DNA of 64,000 nt from an uncultured Bacteroidales bacterium (GCA_947644715.1 CANSAP010000004.1:36674-100673); one strand, 5' to 3'. Shown: positions 19,435-29,749, counted from the stretch's first letter. The notes: a model not told the origin generated them from the letters alone. Numbers and translations are program-made.

Positions 19435-20388
19435 ATGCGATACTCATTGCTTGCACTCGCTGCCTGCGCAGCAATTACAGCCGCAGGTGCGCTCCCTCCT
19501 CTGCAAACACCGGATGCCGGTCGCATCGACCGCCACTACCTGTATTCACCCGAAATGCAGGACACAATCACCGTCGACGTTTGGCTGCCGGAATCGTATC
19601 TTGCCAATAAAGAAAGCTATCTGCCCGTGCTCTATATGCACGACGGACAAAACCTGTTTGATGCCGCAACGACCTGGAATCACCAGTCCTGGGAAATGGA
19701 TTCTGTGGTTTCCCGCCTCAACGAAACAGGGCTTATAGTAGCTCCCGTGATAGTCGGCATCCATAGCATCCCTGAAAGCCGAGTGGCCGACCTCATGCCG
19801 CAGGCGCTCTTCAACGACACAGTGCTCCTTCAGGAAGCCCGCAACGGTAAATTCCTGACTACACCTCTGCGCGGAGATGCCTATGCCAAATTTGTGAGCA
19901 CCACCCTGCGTGACATGATTGAGCAGCAATATCGTGTGCTCTCCGGCCCGGAGAACACCTTTGTAATGGGTTCAAGCATGGGGGGACTTATGTCGGCCTA
20001 CATGATATGTGAATATCCCGAAATCTACGGTGGAGCAGCCTGCCTGTCCACTCATTGGGTTGGCTCGGTTACTGATTACGCTGCCGGCGAAGAGCGCTTC
20101 CCCCGGGCCATGTATGATTACCTTGCCAAACATCTCCCCTCCCCCGACAGCCATAAACTATACTTCGACCGTGGCACAGAGACCATCGACGCATACTATG
20201 ACAAATGGGATGACCGCGTAATAGCCCTCTGCAATAGCCTTGGCTATCGCCATGGTGTCAGCCTTGACTCCGGAGTCTATCCCGGTGCGCCGCACGAAGA
20301 GAGCGCATGGAAGCAGCGCGTACACCGTCCGCTCCGCTTCCTGCTCACTCCGCCTCAAACCTTCACCCTGCGTCCGCTGCATCCCTGA
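19435..20388 (+). CDS. Secreted alpha/beta-hydrolase, putative esterase (esterase D/Fes-like)
   Basis: Signal peptide; YLPVLYMHDGQNLFD, TFVMGSSMGGLMSAYM (GxSxGG nucleophile elbow), terminal GAPHEESAWKQRVHRPLRFLL. Confidence 0.85.
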   Translation: MRYSLLALAACAAITAAGALPPLQTPDAGRIDRHYLYSPEMQDTITVDVWLPESYLANKESYLPVLYMHDGQNLFDAATTWNHQSWEMDSVVSRLNETGLIVAPVIVGIHSIPESRVADLMPQALFNDTVLLQEARNGKFLTTPLRGDAYAKFVSTTLRDMIEQQYRVLSGPENTFVMGSSMGGLMSAYMICEYPEIYGGAACLSTHWVGSVTDYAAGEERFPRAMYDYLAKHLPSPDSHKLYFDRGTETIDAYYDKWDDRVIALCNSLGYRHGVSLDSGVYPGAPHEESAWKQRVHRPLRFLLTPPQTFTLRPLHP

Positions 20389-20401
20389 CGCACGTGCCGC
20401 C

Positions 20402-20959
20402 TCAATCCACTCTCTTCACAACCTTGCAGGGATTCCCAACGGCCACACTGCCGGAGGGAATATCCCTGACGACCACGCTTCCGGCTCCGATTACACAATT
20501 GTCGCCAATGCTCACTCCCGGCAGCACGCAAACATTACCACCTATCCAGACATTATTGCCCACAGTTATCGGGCGGGCATATTCCAATCCCTTATTGCGC
20601 TCCTCGGGGCTAATAGGATGGCCGGCCGTATAAAACGAGCAGTTGGGAGCAATAAACACATTGTCACCAAACCTCACGCGAGCTTCGTCAAGGATAACCA
20701 GATTGAAGTTAGCGAAGAAATTCCTCCCGACCTCAATATTATAGCCATAGTCGCAATAGAAGGGTTGCTCAATCAGTATGCCACCTTCCACCCTTCCCAA
20801 TATCGATTTGAGGAGCGCCTCTCTTCCCTGCACATCCTTCGGACGCAGGTCATTATAATCTCTGCACTTCTCCTTGCAGTCAAGCCTTTCGGCAATCAGC
20901 TGCGGGTCGTAATTGGCATCATAAATCATGCCCTTAAGCATCTTCTCCTTCTCAGTCAT
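20402..20959 (-). CDS. Maltose/galactoside O-acetyltransferase-like (left-handed beta-helix)
   Basis: MTEKEKMLKGMIYDANYDPQLIAERLDCKEKCRDYN...YDCGYNIEVGRNFFANFN...PITVGNNVWIGGNVCVLPGVSIGDNCVIGAGSVV. Confidence 0.93.
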   Translation of the reverse strand: MTEKEKMLKGMIYDANYDPQLIAERLDCKEKCRDYNDLRPKDVQGREALLKSILGRVEGGILIEQPFYCDYGYNIEVGRNFFANFNLVILDEARVRFGDNVFIAPNCSFYTAGHPISPEERNKGLEYARPITVGNNVWIGGNVCVLPGVSIGDNCVIGAGSVVVRDIPSGSVAVGNPCKVVKRVD

Positions 20960-21145
20960 GTTAATATCTTGATATAACGTTCATATTCCGGAGACTTCAC
21001 TATCCCTGATTGACAGTGCAAAGTTAAGCATTTCCAGACATAACTATGAATAACCCTGAAAAAAGTCAAGATGACCTCAGTGTCGCAGTATGTCAGAAGC
21101 CTCGCCGCCATTGAAAAGGCAATCGTGATTGTGAGTGATTTCAAA

Positions 21146-21194
21146 AGCAAGAGGATGCGCCAACGTCTGCAAAAACGCGACACATCCTCTTGCT
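21146..21194 (-). terminator. Hairpin downstream of 21211-23142
   Basis: 12-bp arms AGCAAGAGGATG (21146-21157) / CATCCTCTTGCT (21183-21194); TTTTG follows on the minus strand. Confidence 0.6.
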
Positions 21195-21210
21195 TGGAAT
21201 GAATCTCTAC

Positions 21211-23142
21211 TTACCTCGGAAAGCCGCCGCTATTGCCGGTCAATTGAGCCTTGACGGACGATGAGGTATTGCCGGAATTAAGCGTATAGGAGCTGCCGGA
21301 AATGAGCCCGGGACAAGTAATCAGTACTGACTGACCCATGTTTCCACCGAATCCGGGGCCTCCACCACCGGGACCACCACCGGGCATAAAATTCCCGCCA
21401 AAACCTCCACCTGCCGATGGATTGTAATTCTCCGGAATGTCAAAAGAAACAACCGCATCACTGCCATCATACAGAGTAACCACTCCGCCGGAGGTCACCG
21501 ACAAAGAACCACTGACATAAGGTTGAGTTGATGACGAAGAGGATGGGGTCGAGTTTCCCCCGCCTATAGCTATCAGCACACCTCCGGTAAAATAAACAGA
21601 GTAGCCCTCCTCCTCATTTGCATCAATACCACATTCAGGCGCAGAGGCTCCACATGCGCGGATAACACCTCCTTCAATATACATGTTTCCATTGGAGTCA
21701 ATCGCATCATTATTGGTTGCGACCACAGTAATATCTCCACCTTTCAGGTACATATGGCTCGAAGAATTAAGGCCATCATCATAGCTCCTTATGTCTAACT
21801 TTCCATCATTAACAGTCATGATAGCCTTACTTTCAATTCCTTCTGCGCCTATACCCGTAGTGGTTACAGTTATGTAGCCACCATCAATAGTGACATTGCC
21901 ATCCGCTTTGATTCCTTTGGGTGAGGACTTATAGTCGCTGTCAAGATGGTCTGTATTTCCGGTATAATTAGTATATTCCTTGCCATTCACATAGGCGAAC
22001 AATCCTCCGGAGGTAGTAACCGTTACCGTACCTCCAGCAATGTTCAAGTCGCCGTCAACACTGATTCCCTTGCCTCCACTTCCGGTGGCCAAGAGAGTCA
22101 ATATTCCTCCGGAGATTACCATTTGTCCGTCAGCACTCATGCAAGTGGAGGCCTTCGTTTTAAGAGCGTCCGAGTCCCATTTGCCGTCACCGCTCACCCG
22201 GGCATCGACTTCTCCTCCGCTCACAAATATATCGCCGTCAGCTTTAATGGCCTTCGCTGCAATCGCAGTGACAGACACATCAATTTTCCCTCCGACAATT
22301 ATAATTGAGCCGGTATCCTCATCCGCTCGGTCAACGTCATCCTTAAACGAAACCTGAATGCCATCATCCCCTACACCTGAAATCGTCAACTCTCCACTCT
22401 GCATTTCAAAATACTGATTGCAGTTCAGGCCATCCTTAACAGCCGAAGTCACTGACACCGAGGCATCCTGCAACGTCACATACTCTTTTGAATAAATGCC
22501 ATGAGCCTTATTTCCGATAACCTCAAGACTTCCGGAGCCATGAATCTCCAGATGACCTTTACATACGACACATCCTTTCTGCGAACCGGATGCTCCATCG
22601 GCCAACCGATTCATCGTGCCATCTGCCAACATCAGTTTTATTCGTTTCCCATTCTGGATGTCGACCGGAGCATCAGACGTGCTGCTCAACTCCACTCCAT
22701 CGAGCACCACGGTAGCTTTATATGCTCCCGACATGCTGAAAGAGCCCTCTTCGCTACGACCGCGCAAAACATATGTAATTTCGCCGCCATTGGTGGCCGA
22801 AACATCATCATGCTGCACTATGTCAACCTTAGCCTCTGAAACCGTGATATCAAGGAATCGGGCTATCGAAGCATCCACTGCCACTGTGGCAGCATCATCA
22901 GCATAAGTTATTACGACTTTGCCGGCCTCAACCGGGCAATCGTCTACCGTCATTCCAGTCACATCCGCAAGAGCATAATCCTTCCCAAGCACAGTCAGCG
23001 TGCTCCCATGCGAATATATCATCTCTCCGCATGCGTCTACCGGTGCTGAATAAACCACACTGCCGACCCTGATATTAAACGTTTCTGCCACTGCGGGTAT
23101 CACAGACAAGCCGGAGAGGCACGCAATCAAAAGCTTTTTCAT
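21211..23142 (-). CDS. Secreted carbohydrate-binding beta-helix protein (Cthe_2159-like)
   Basis: Signal peptide; repeated GDxxISGGxxxVxxxGxGxKGI-type repeats (KADGDIFVSGGEVDARVSGDGKWDSDALKTK); Gly-rich C-term. Confidence 0.7.
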   Translation of the reverse strand: MKKLLIACLSGLSVIPAVAETFNIRVGSVVYSAPVDACGEMIYSHGSTLTVLGKDYALADVTGMTVDDCPVEAGKVVITYADDAATVAVDASIARFLDITVSEAKVDIVQHDDVSATNGGEITYVLRGRSEEGSFSMSGAYKATVVLDGVELSSTSDAPVDIQNGKRIKLMLADGTMNRLADGASGSQKGCVVCKGHLEIHGSGSLEVIGNKAHGIYSKEYVTLQDASVSVTSAVKDGLNCNQYFEMQSGELTISGVGDDGIQVSFKDDVDRADEDTGSIIIVGGKIDVSVTAIAAKAIKADGDIFVSGGEVDARVSGDGKWDSDALKTKASTCMSADGQMVISGGILTLLATGSGGKGISVDGDLNIAGGTVTVTTSGGLFAYVNGKEYTNYTGNTDHLDSDYKSSPKGIKADGNVTIDGGYITVTTTGIGAEGIESKAIMTVNDGKLDIRSYDDGLNSSSHMYLKGGDITVVATNNDAIDSNGNMYIEGGVIRACGASAPECGIDANEEEGYSVYFTGGVLIAIGGGNSTPSSSSSTQPYVSGSLSVTSGGVVTLYDGSDAVVSFDIPENYNPSAGGGFGGNFMPGGGPGGGGPGFGGNMGQSVLITCPGLISGSSYTLNSGNTSSSVKAQLTGNSGGFPR

Positions 23143-23546
23143 CGAACTGATATTTTTATGGTTTTTCCATCAGATGTTTTCACCAGATAAACACCCCTTG
23201 GCAACTCAGACTTGGCTGAAGCAACGGAGTCATACCGTCCTAAATACAACCCATCCACAGTATAGACATTAGCCTCCTCATTGTTTAAGTCAGAGGTAAC
23301 CATGTTTATACCTGACGCATCACCGGCAAAATACATCTTGGTGAGCTTGGAAAGCTCAAAATCCAAATTATTCCGACCATTGGTCACCACCAACTTATCT
23401 CCGGAAACCGACATCACCAACGATGCAGCTTCAATTTCTGCAACAGCGCCATCTTCCGTTTGAAGAATCATTGTCAATGGAGTCTCTGCCATTGACAATG
23501 CGACAATCTGAGCAAGCATAACAACCGCGCAAAGTTTTTTAATCAT
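23139..23546 (-). CDS. Small secreted protein with C-terminal sorting-like domain
   Basis: 135 aa; signal peptide; VYTVDGLYLGRYDSVASAKSELPRGVYLVKTSDGKTIKISVR; 4-nt overlap with the downstream beta-helix gene. Confidence 0.6.
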   Translation of the reverse strand: MIKKLCAVVMLAQIVALSMAETPLTMILQTEDGAVAEIEAASLVMSVSGDKLVVTNGRNNLDFELSKLTKMYFAGDASGINMVTSDLNNEEANVYTVDGLYLGRYDSVASAKSELPRGVYLVKTSDGKTIKISVR

Positions 23547-23812
23547 TGTTCAGGTTTTAGAGTTTATAATAAATGATATGAATTTACAGCAGATATCCAC
23601 TTAAGTTAAAGTATGTTTGGATGTCAATCGAACTTAACTTTTAAGTCTGTTTGATTCGTTCTGCGAAATAACGCGTAATAATCCTTTTGGACAAAATAAT
23701 TCAACCAACTGCCCCTTTTCTTCAATGAAATACCTATAATAAAGAAAAAGAAACTGCGCCTACGCAAAGAAGCGCGGCACAGTCTTAGCAATGATTGTTA
23801 TCCGGATGTTCG

Positions 23813-24160
23813 TCAGGGAGCGGGGGTGTCTTCGGGGACATAGATGATGTCGCCGTTCTCCAGCTCGTAGGCCACGCCTACTCGCTTGCCCTTGTTGCCC
23901 TGCGCGGGGTCCTTATCCTCTGAGGGGGTGTATCGGTTGATTTTCTCACCCTCTTTCGTGATGATTTCCATGTTTTCCTTGCCGGGGTTCTTGACCATAG
24001 TGAAGTCCTCCTGCGAGAACATCTCCGTCATGTTGTAGCGGCTGACGAGAGCCACCATCAGCGCTACGGCAAAGACCATGGCCACGTCGAAGAGGTTGCT
24101 CACGACACTCATCGGGTCGGAGTCTTCGCTGCGGCGAAGCAGGCTGCGTCTTCTTCTCAT
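23813..24160 (-). CDS. DUF2149 protein, HmuV-position component of the heme operon
   Basis: MRRRRSLLRRSEDSDPMSVVSNLFDVAMVFAVALMVALVSRYNMTEMF; translationally overlaps an ExbB-like gene; operon context. Confidence 0.7.
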   Translation of the reverse strand: MRRRRSLLRRSEDSDPMSVVSNLFDVAMVFAVALMVALVSRYNMTEMFSQEDFTMVKNPGKENMEIITKEGEKINRYTPSEDKDPAQGNKGKRVGVAYELENGDIIYVPEDTPAP

Positions 24161-24762
24161 GCTGCTTGGTCAGTGGAGGGTGAAACAGTGTTGGCAACGA
24201 ACTCGAGAATGGTCAGGTTCTTCATGGCCCAACGCTCCTTAACCTGCTGGGTAATGAAGCCGATGGCACTCACCACAAGGCCTACTACGGTTGTGGCAAA
24301 GGCCACCTGCATGTTGTAAGCCATTGAGGCGATGTCGCCGGTAGCGAGGCCCACGAGTGCCGGACCCATAGGAATCAGTGTGCCCATAAGACCAAGAATG
24401 GGGCCCATCTTTGTCAGCACCTTTGAAGTTGAGATATTCTTCTCTGCTGCAATCTCATATTCAGAGAGGAGCAGGTCAGTACGGGCGCGGTCACCCTTGG
24501 CTGCCAGAATCTTGCGTGCATAGGACTCAACGAGTGAGGAGGGTTTGTCGCTCAGCTGCGACTCAAATTCCCGGAGGGTGGCGGGGGTGAGCTTCTCAAT
24601 CTGCGAATACAGGCGGGAGGTGGTGCGCTTCACCTGCATATACTGACCGAAGAATGCGCCGATGAGGATTATAGCGCGAATGAAAAAGAAGATGAGCAGG
24701 ACGATGACCGGCACGAGCAGTCCGGTGGAAATCCAATACAGGATATTAGAGATGGTATTCAT
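24157..24762 (-). CDS. MotA/TolQ/ExbB proton channel family protein, HmuU-position
   Basis: TKMGPILGLMGTLIPMGPALVGLATGDIASMAYNMQVAFATTVVGLVVSAIGFITQQVKERW. Confidence 0.85.
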   Translation of the reverse strand: MNTISNILYWISTGLLVPVIVLLIFFFIRAIILIGAFFGQYMQVKRTTSRLYSQIEKLTPATLREFESQLSDKPSSLVESYARKILAAKGDRARTDLLLSEYEIAAEKNISTSKVLTKMGPILGLMGTLIPMGPALVGLATGDIASMAYNMQVAFATTVVGLVVSAIGFITQQVKERWAMKNLTILEFVANTVSPSTDQAA

Positions 24763-25454
24763 TGTTTGGAAAGCTTTTTGCGAAGATAAATTTTGTTAAT
24801 GATGAAGCCGGCAATCGCGCCGACAACCAGCAGAGCGAGTACACCACCGAGGGCATCCCATTCCACTTTATTAGTGCCGACGGCAGCCGTGCGGCCATTG
24901 ACTGTGGCTACAACTCCCAGCAGGGCAATCAGCGCATTCAGGAGGAACGTCATTTCAAGGCGCATGTCACTCTCAGGCAGCAGCCATTCTACCCCCAGCG
25001 CCAGCAGAGGCATCAGCACAAGCAAAGCGCCGGCGGTGCCCCAACCTATTAGTGCGAAATCCATGCCGGGGAGCGAAAAAATGAGCTGCACAAGCAGGGA
25101 GAACAGTACGGGGAAAATCAACAGTCCGGGGAACCAGAGCGACACCTGAAGCATCACGTTCTGCATCTTGCTGACCGGCGCACCGGAGAGTTTACGTGCC
25201 ATCAGGACACAGAAGGCTATCTGAAAAAAGACGTCGATGGTGAGAATCACGGATGTGTCGAGCATCAGGTCAGGGCGCGTTAGCCAATCGGCAATCTGCG
25301 TCTTCGACTGAGTCGTGGCGTACTCCCACGTGAAGGCCACAAACAATGCGCCCACGAGGCAAAGCACCACCTTGCCGACAGCTCCGTGGAAGGTGAGCTT
25401 GAGCATGAAGCTCAAGCCCACCAGGAGCATTATTATGGTTACTACAATTTCCAT
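24759..25454 (-). CDS. Polytopic membrane protein, HmuT-position
   Basis: 231 aa with multiple TM helices between the CobN-like and ExbB-like genes, overlapping both. Confidence 0.6.
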   Translation of the reverse strand: MEIVVTIIMLLVGLSFMLKLTFHGAVGKVVLCLVGALFVAFTWEYATTQSKTQIADWLTRPDLMLDTSVILTIDVFFQIAFCVLMARKLSGAPVSKMQNVMLQVSLWFPGLLIFPVLFSLLVQLIFSLPGMDFALIGWGTAGALLVLMPLLALGVEWLLPESDMRLEMTFLLNALIALLGVVATVNGRTAAVGTNKVEWDALGGVLALLVVGAIAGFIINKIYLRKKLSKQ

Positions 25455-28400
25455 TACTTGTTGTTCTTCTGCGATTTACGACGGCGACGCACAAGGATTA
25501 CGAATCCGGCCAGCAGAACAACCACCACAACGGCCACAATGATGCCGTTGATGTGATTAGTGGCAGTCTCCACGGAGTTCATCTCATCCTTCTTCATTAC
25601 CATGCCATCGTCGCCGGCAATGTTCTCGGCGCGTGCGGTGGCAACGGCACTGTTGTATTGCGAGGCGGTCTGCTTGTCGACCTTCTCGGAGATGAAGTCG
25701 CGAAGCTTGGCGTTGTCACAGACGAATCCGGAGCAGGCAGCGCCATATTCGTTGACCATTTCGGTGTGAAGTTCGGCCAGCTTTGAGAGTTGTTCCGGAG
25801 TAGCTTTCCACATACCCTTACGGGCAGTCTCAAGCATTACGGCCGTCATTTCCTGCAATGCGGCGGGGCTGGTCTTTGAGAAGTAATCCTTGGTGCCCAG
25901 ATTATATTTGTCTTCGACATAGGTGGAATAGATGTCATCCCACAGTTCATTGTCGATAGCATCAGGCTTCATCACATTCCAGCCGTAAGTGTTGGTGACA
26001 ACATCTGCAAACGCAGCCGCATCGCCGGCACCACCCTTCATCTTCTCCTTGATATATGTGGGGTTAAGAATGGTTGTGCGGCTTTCCACACCGATTGCTT
26101 CCTTCACCTCCTGCATGCGCGCGTTGCTGCGGTTGCGATAGTCGGAGAGATAGGCATCGGGATCCTTGCCGGTAACGGCACGCACGGAGAGGTTCATGCC
26201 GCCCATGAATTCATAGACGTGGTCAAGGCTGAGTGCACCCCAGGTGTTGCTCTGGCGGGGTTGCACTACGACATCAGTGCGGGTCAGCGCAGCCTCAAAC
26301 GCATGTTCGCGCAGCTGCTCCCAATCCTCTTCCGAACCGTAGGCGGCTCCCATGTTAGCCATATAGGTCTCGGCTATTTCGGAGTCTTTTTCCCAACGGT
26401 CGCCGGCCTCTACCATTCCCTGGATGCCGCTGCCATAGTTGCCGTTGACACCACCGAACACACGTGAGGTGGATGCCTCGCGAGCCTCTTTCGGCGACAT
26501 GCCTTTCTCCACAAGGTAGCGTTCTGATTCAACCACACCTTCAGAAACGTAGTTGGGGAACTCCTTGTCTTTGGCCTCGGCAGCCATCTTGACTGCACGG
26601 GAGATGAGGAACAGGCGGGAAGCGGCCAGGTCGCGGAGCTGACCGGAGGTTTGAACCACCACATCAATGCGGGGGCGTCCCAGCTCCTTGGAAGGAATCA
26701 GACGCAAATCAGTAACGCGGCCGAAGGGGTCACGCACCGGCTCGACACCAAGCATGTAGAGCACCTGTGCTATCGTGGCACCATCAGTCTCGATGAACTC
26801 ACTGCTCCAAAGCGTGTAGCTCACCTTGCGGGGGATTGAGTCACCATGCTGCTTGCGGTACATTTCAATTGTCTTCTGAGCCAAATCCTTACCCTTCTCC
26901 CAGGCTGCCGCTGAGGGGGTTGACTCAGCATCGACTGCAAACATGTTGCGACCGGTGGGAAGAATGTTGGGGTTCAGCACCGGGTCACCACCTGAGGTCG
27001 GAGTTATATATCCGCCGCTCAAGCCGTTGAGCACTGACAGCATCTCGGCCTCCGGACTGGATGCAAGCGCGTCGCGATAAGTGATGACGTTGCTGAGAGA
27101 GCGCTCCAGCTCACCAACAGCAGTGGCAAACTCCATCTCCTCCTTGGAGACTTCCGGAGCACCCATGCCGGGCATTCCGCCGGGATGACCACCTTTGCCA
27201 CCCTTGCCACCTTTGGCACCGGGGGTTACGGATTTCTTCTTCATAGCTTCCTCCATCTTCTTGAGGGCAGCCGGGTCAGCTCCCATCTTCTTAGCCATGG
27301 CCAGGGCTTTCTCCGGCGACATGCCGGGAATCATGCCGTGAGCCTTTTTAGGTTCCTTTCGGTCAGCTATTTTAGAGGTTGCCTGAGGTGCGGAGGGCAT
27401 AGAAGAGCCCATGACCATCATCTTCGAGAAGAGGTCTTTGGAGTCCTCAACGGCAGCGAGGGTCTCGCGAGCCTTGTCGAGCTGCTGCTGAGTGATGCCT
27501 GCCAATGAGCAAATCATAGCATCATCGGCAGCAGTGCCGCGGTTAAGGAGAGTGGTCACAATCTGAGTGGCCTGCTCACGGAAGGGGGTAACCTTGGCAC
27601 CCTTCTTCAGTTTTTGCAGGCTGAAGGCCAAGGGATCAACTGTCATTGCCATAACCGTGGTGCGGATATGGTCGGGAGTATAGGGGGTGCCCATTACATA
27701 GAGCGCACCTGTGATACGCTCGTTGGCCAACTCCTCTGAGAAGTTTTCGATGCGGAGAATATCGTCAGCTGAATACTGATTGGTCATAATGCTGTCGAGT
27801 CTCAGCTCACGATGAATGCCGAGCTGCACAGTGAATTTCTTCACGCGGGCAGCGGCAGCAGCCACAGCCTTCTGATCCGGCTTATCGGCCGCAGCAAGTT
27901 TGTTATAGTCAGCGATGGCATCGGAGAGGTCTTTATAAATGCCGCGCACATTGCTCTCCATGAAGGGGGGAGTCAGATAGTTGATAATGCCGGCATAGGA
28001 ACGGCGCTTGGCAATCATGGCCTCGCCCACATTGGAGGTAGAATAGATATAGAAGTGAGGCAGCGTGCCCACGAGACGGTCGCTCCAGTCGTTGCTGCCG
28101 AGAGCCACCTGCTTGCGGGGGGTGAATTCCAACGAACCGTGAGCGCCGAAATGAATCAGAGCATCAGCGCCGAAGCCATAGCGCGCCCAGAGATAGGCTG
28201 CGGTGTAATTGTGCGGAGGAGCGGCGTCAGTGCCATGCACGATTTTGAAGTCATCGTCGCCAAGGCCGGCGGCAGTCTGGGGAATAAGCACTACGTTGCC
28301 GAAGGAGAGACGGGCCAAAGCAAGGTTGCCGTCGGCATCATGCAAGCCATGTCCGGGGAAAGCCCCGTCGACAGAGTCAACCGCTGCACGCATCTCCTTG

Positions 28401-29749
28401 GAGAATGCCTTGGCGGTCCAACTGTCGTAGTCGCCTTTCTTGATAATCTCGGGATGAGCAGTCTTGACGAAATCAGCCTGCGCACCCTTGGCATATTCGT
28501 TGAACACTTTGCCCTGCTGCATGATGAGCTTCTCCAGCTCTTCGGCAGAGGCGGGCAGCCCATCAACCTTGTATCCCTCCTGCTTCATGCGTGAAAGCAG
28601 ATTAAAGAGCGAGGGAGCCACTTCCATGCCTTCAGCTACGAGAGCCGTCTGACCCGGGCCTTTGAAATAGAAGATAGCCACCTTCTTGTCAGCATTCTGC
28701 TTGGTGCGCAGACTCAGATAATTGTCAACGGTCTCAACAAACTCAGTGAGGCGTTCCGGGATTGCTTCCACGTAGGGAAGACCGTCGTCGCCGGTGAAGT
28801 GCGCAAAGAGAGCATACGGACGCACGGCGCCGTCAATCTCGGGAGTCACGATACTCTGCGAGAGGAAGCCGCCGCTCATTCCCTGCTTGTCATCCATCCA
28901 TTCCTGATAGTCGCGGTTGACATTGAGCGGGGAGAAGAGGGGGATATTGTTGGTTTCAAGATAGTTAACTACCATGTCGCCCATACGGCCGTGAGCCATA
29001 TTAATCATAGCCGATGCCTGAATTGAGTCGGCGTGACCCTTGGCAATGAGCATCTGAATATTGGCGACGGGATAAACCATCTTCCCTTTTCGCTCAAAAG
29101 AGGCGACCAGGCTGTCGGGGACACCCATCTGTCCGGTGAGAATGATGCGCTGTGCATCCTCTTTCCACTTGCCGCTTTTCTTGAGGAAAGCCTCATACTC
29201 GGCAATGGTGTTGAAGTGTTTTTCGTCGCCATCGCCGGCCGGGTAGTAGAGCAGTGAGGATTCAAAGACCTCGGGGTCGCCGGGCATGGGAGCAAAGAGC
29301 TTTTTGCCGTCGATGAAGCGACGCACGTAAGCCAGCAGGTTGCGGTAGTTGTTACGACCGCCGGCCAGGTATTGCTTCATGTATTCCATGTCGACGGAAT
29401 CGACCGAAACAATGTAGTTCTGCGGGTTAGTGGCGGCTGTAGTGAGCACAGGGGTACCGCTCTCGGCAGCATCAATGAGCGCTTGTCGCTGCTCATCTGT
29501 TACGCGCAGGCCCATACCGTTAAGAAAGACCATGTCATAGTCGCCGGCCTTGTCGAGTTCCTCCACGGGGAGTTCGCAAATTTTAATCGAGGAATTGTCG
29601 TTAGCCTTGGAGATTTGTCCGAGCTGGATTGCCTGATAGTTGACGAAGGCAATGCGGGTTCGGGAGGCATATCTATTCCACGCCACAAAGGCCGCGGCTA
29701 TCACCGCGACCCCTATGATGGACAGGAGAATTATTTTTTTACGTGTCAT
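25454..29749 (-). CDS. hmuS: CobN/magnesium chelatase subunit H-like protein, HmuS-type heme dechelatase
   Basis: 1431 aa; CobN features (LIHFGAHGSLEFTPRKQVALGSNDWSDRLVGTLPHFYIYSTSNVGEAMIAKRRSYAGIINYLTPPF; SGQLRDLAASRLFLISRAVKMAAE); N- and C-terminal TM anchors; next to a TonB receptor and ExbB-like genes. Confidence 0.85.
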   Translation of the reverse strand: MTRKKIILLSIIGVAVIAAAFVAWNRYASRTRIAFVNYQAIQLGQISKANDNSSIKICELPVEELDKAGDYDMVFLNGMGLRVTDEQRQALIDAAESGTPVLTTAATNPQNYIVSVDSVDMEYMKQYLAGGRNNYRNLLAYVRRFIDGKKLFAPMPGDPEVFESSLLYYPAGDGDEKHFNTIAEYEAFLKKSGKWKEDAQRIILTGQMGVPDSLVASFERKGKMVYPVANIQMLIAKGHADSIQASAMINMAHGRMGDMVVNYLETNNIPLFSPLNVNRDYQEWMDDKQGMSGGFLSQSIVTPEIDGAVRPYALFAHFTGDDGLPYVEAIPERLTEFVETVDNYLSLRTKQNADKKVAIFYFKGPGQTALVAEGMEVAPSLFNLLSRMKQEGYKVDGLPASAEELEKLIMQQGKVFNEYAKGAQADFVKTAHPEIIKKGDYDSWTAKAFSKEMRAAVDSVDGAFPGHGLHDADGNLALARLSFGNVVLIPQTAAGLGDDDFKIVHGTDAAPPHNYTAAYLWARYGFGADALIHFGAHGSLEFTPRKQVALGSNDWSDRLVGTLPHFYIYSTSNVGEAMIAKRRSYAGIINYLTPPFMESNVRGIYKDLSDAIADYNKLAAADKPDQKAVAAAAARVKKFTVQLGIHRELRLDSIMTNQYSADDILRIENFSEELANERITGALYVMGTPYTPDHIRTTVMAMTVDPLAFSLQKLKKGAKVTPFREQATQIVTTLLNRGTAADDAMICSLAGITQQQLDKARETLAAVEDSKDLFSKMMVMGSSMPSAPQATSKIADRKEPKKAHGMIPGMSPEKALAMAKKMGADPAALKKMEEAMKKKSVTPGAKGGKGGKGGHPGGMPGMGAPEVSKEEMEFATAVGELERSLSNVITYRDALASSPEAEMLSVLNGLSGGYITPTSGGDPVLNPNILPTGRNMFAVDAESTPSAAAWEKGKDLAQKTIEMYRKQHGDSIPRKVSYTLWSSEFIETDGATIAQVLYMLGVEPVRDPFGRVTDLRLIPSKELGRPRIDVVVQTSGQLRDLAASRLFLISRAVKMAAEAKDKEFPNYVSEGVVESERYLVEKGMSPKEAREASTSRVFGGVNGNYGSGIQGMVEAGDRWEKDSEIAETYMANMGAAYGSEEDWEQLREHAFEAALTRTDVVVQPRQSNTWGALSLDHVYEFMGGMNLSVRAVTGKDPDAYLSDYRNRSNARMQEVKEAIGVESRTTILNPTYIKEKMKGGAGDAAAFADVVTNTYGWNVMKPDAIDNELWDDIYSTYVEDKYNLGTKDYFSKTSPAALQEMTAVMLETARKGMWKATPEQLSKLAELHTEMVNEYGAACSGFVCDNAKLRDFISEKVDKQTASQYNSAVATARAENIAGDDGMVMKKDEMNSVETATNHINGIIVAVVVVVLLAGFVILVRRRRKSQKNNK

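Noticed and set aside
23603-23640. Short inverted repeat AAGTTAA / TTAACTT near the 23139-23546 gene start
   Set aside because: Only 7 bp in AT-rich DNA with mismatches outside; not distinguishable from chance.
27812-28594. 260-aa plus-strand ORF
   Set aside because: Antisense to hmuS-like gene; His/Leu-rich shadow ORF.
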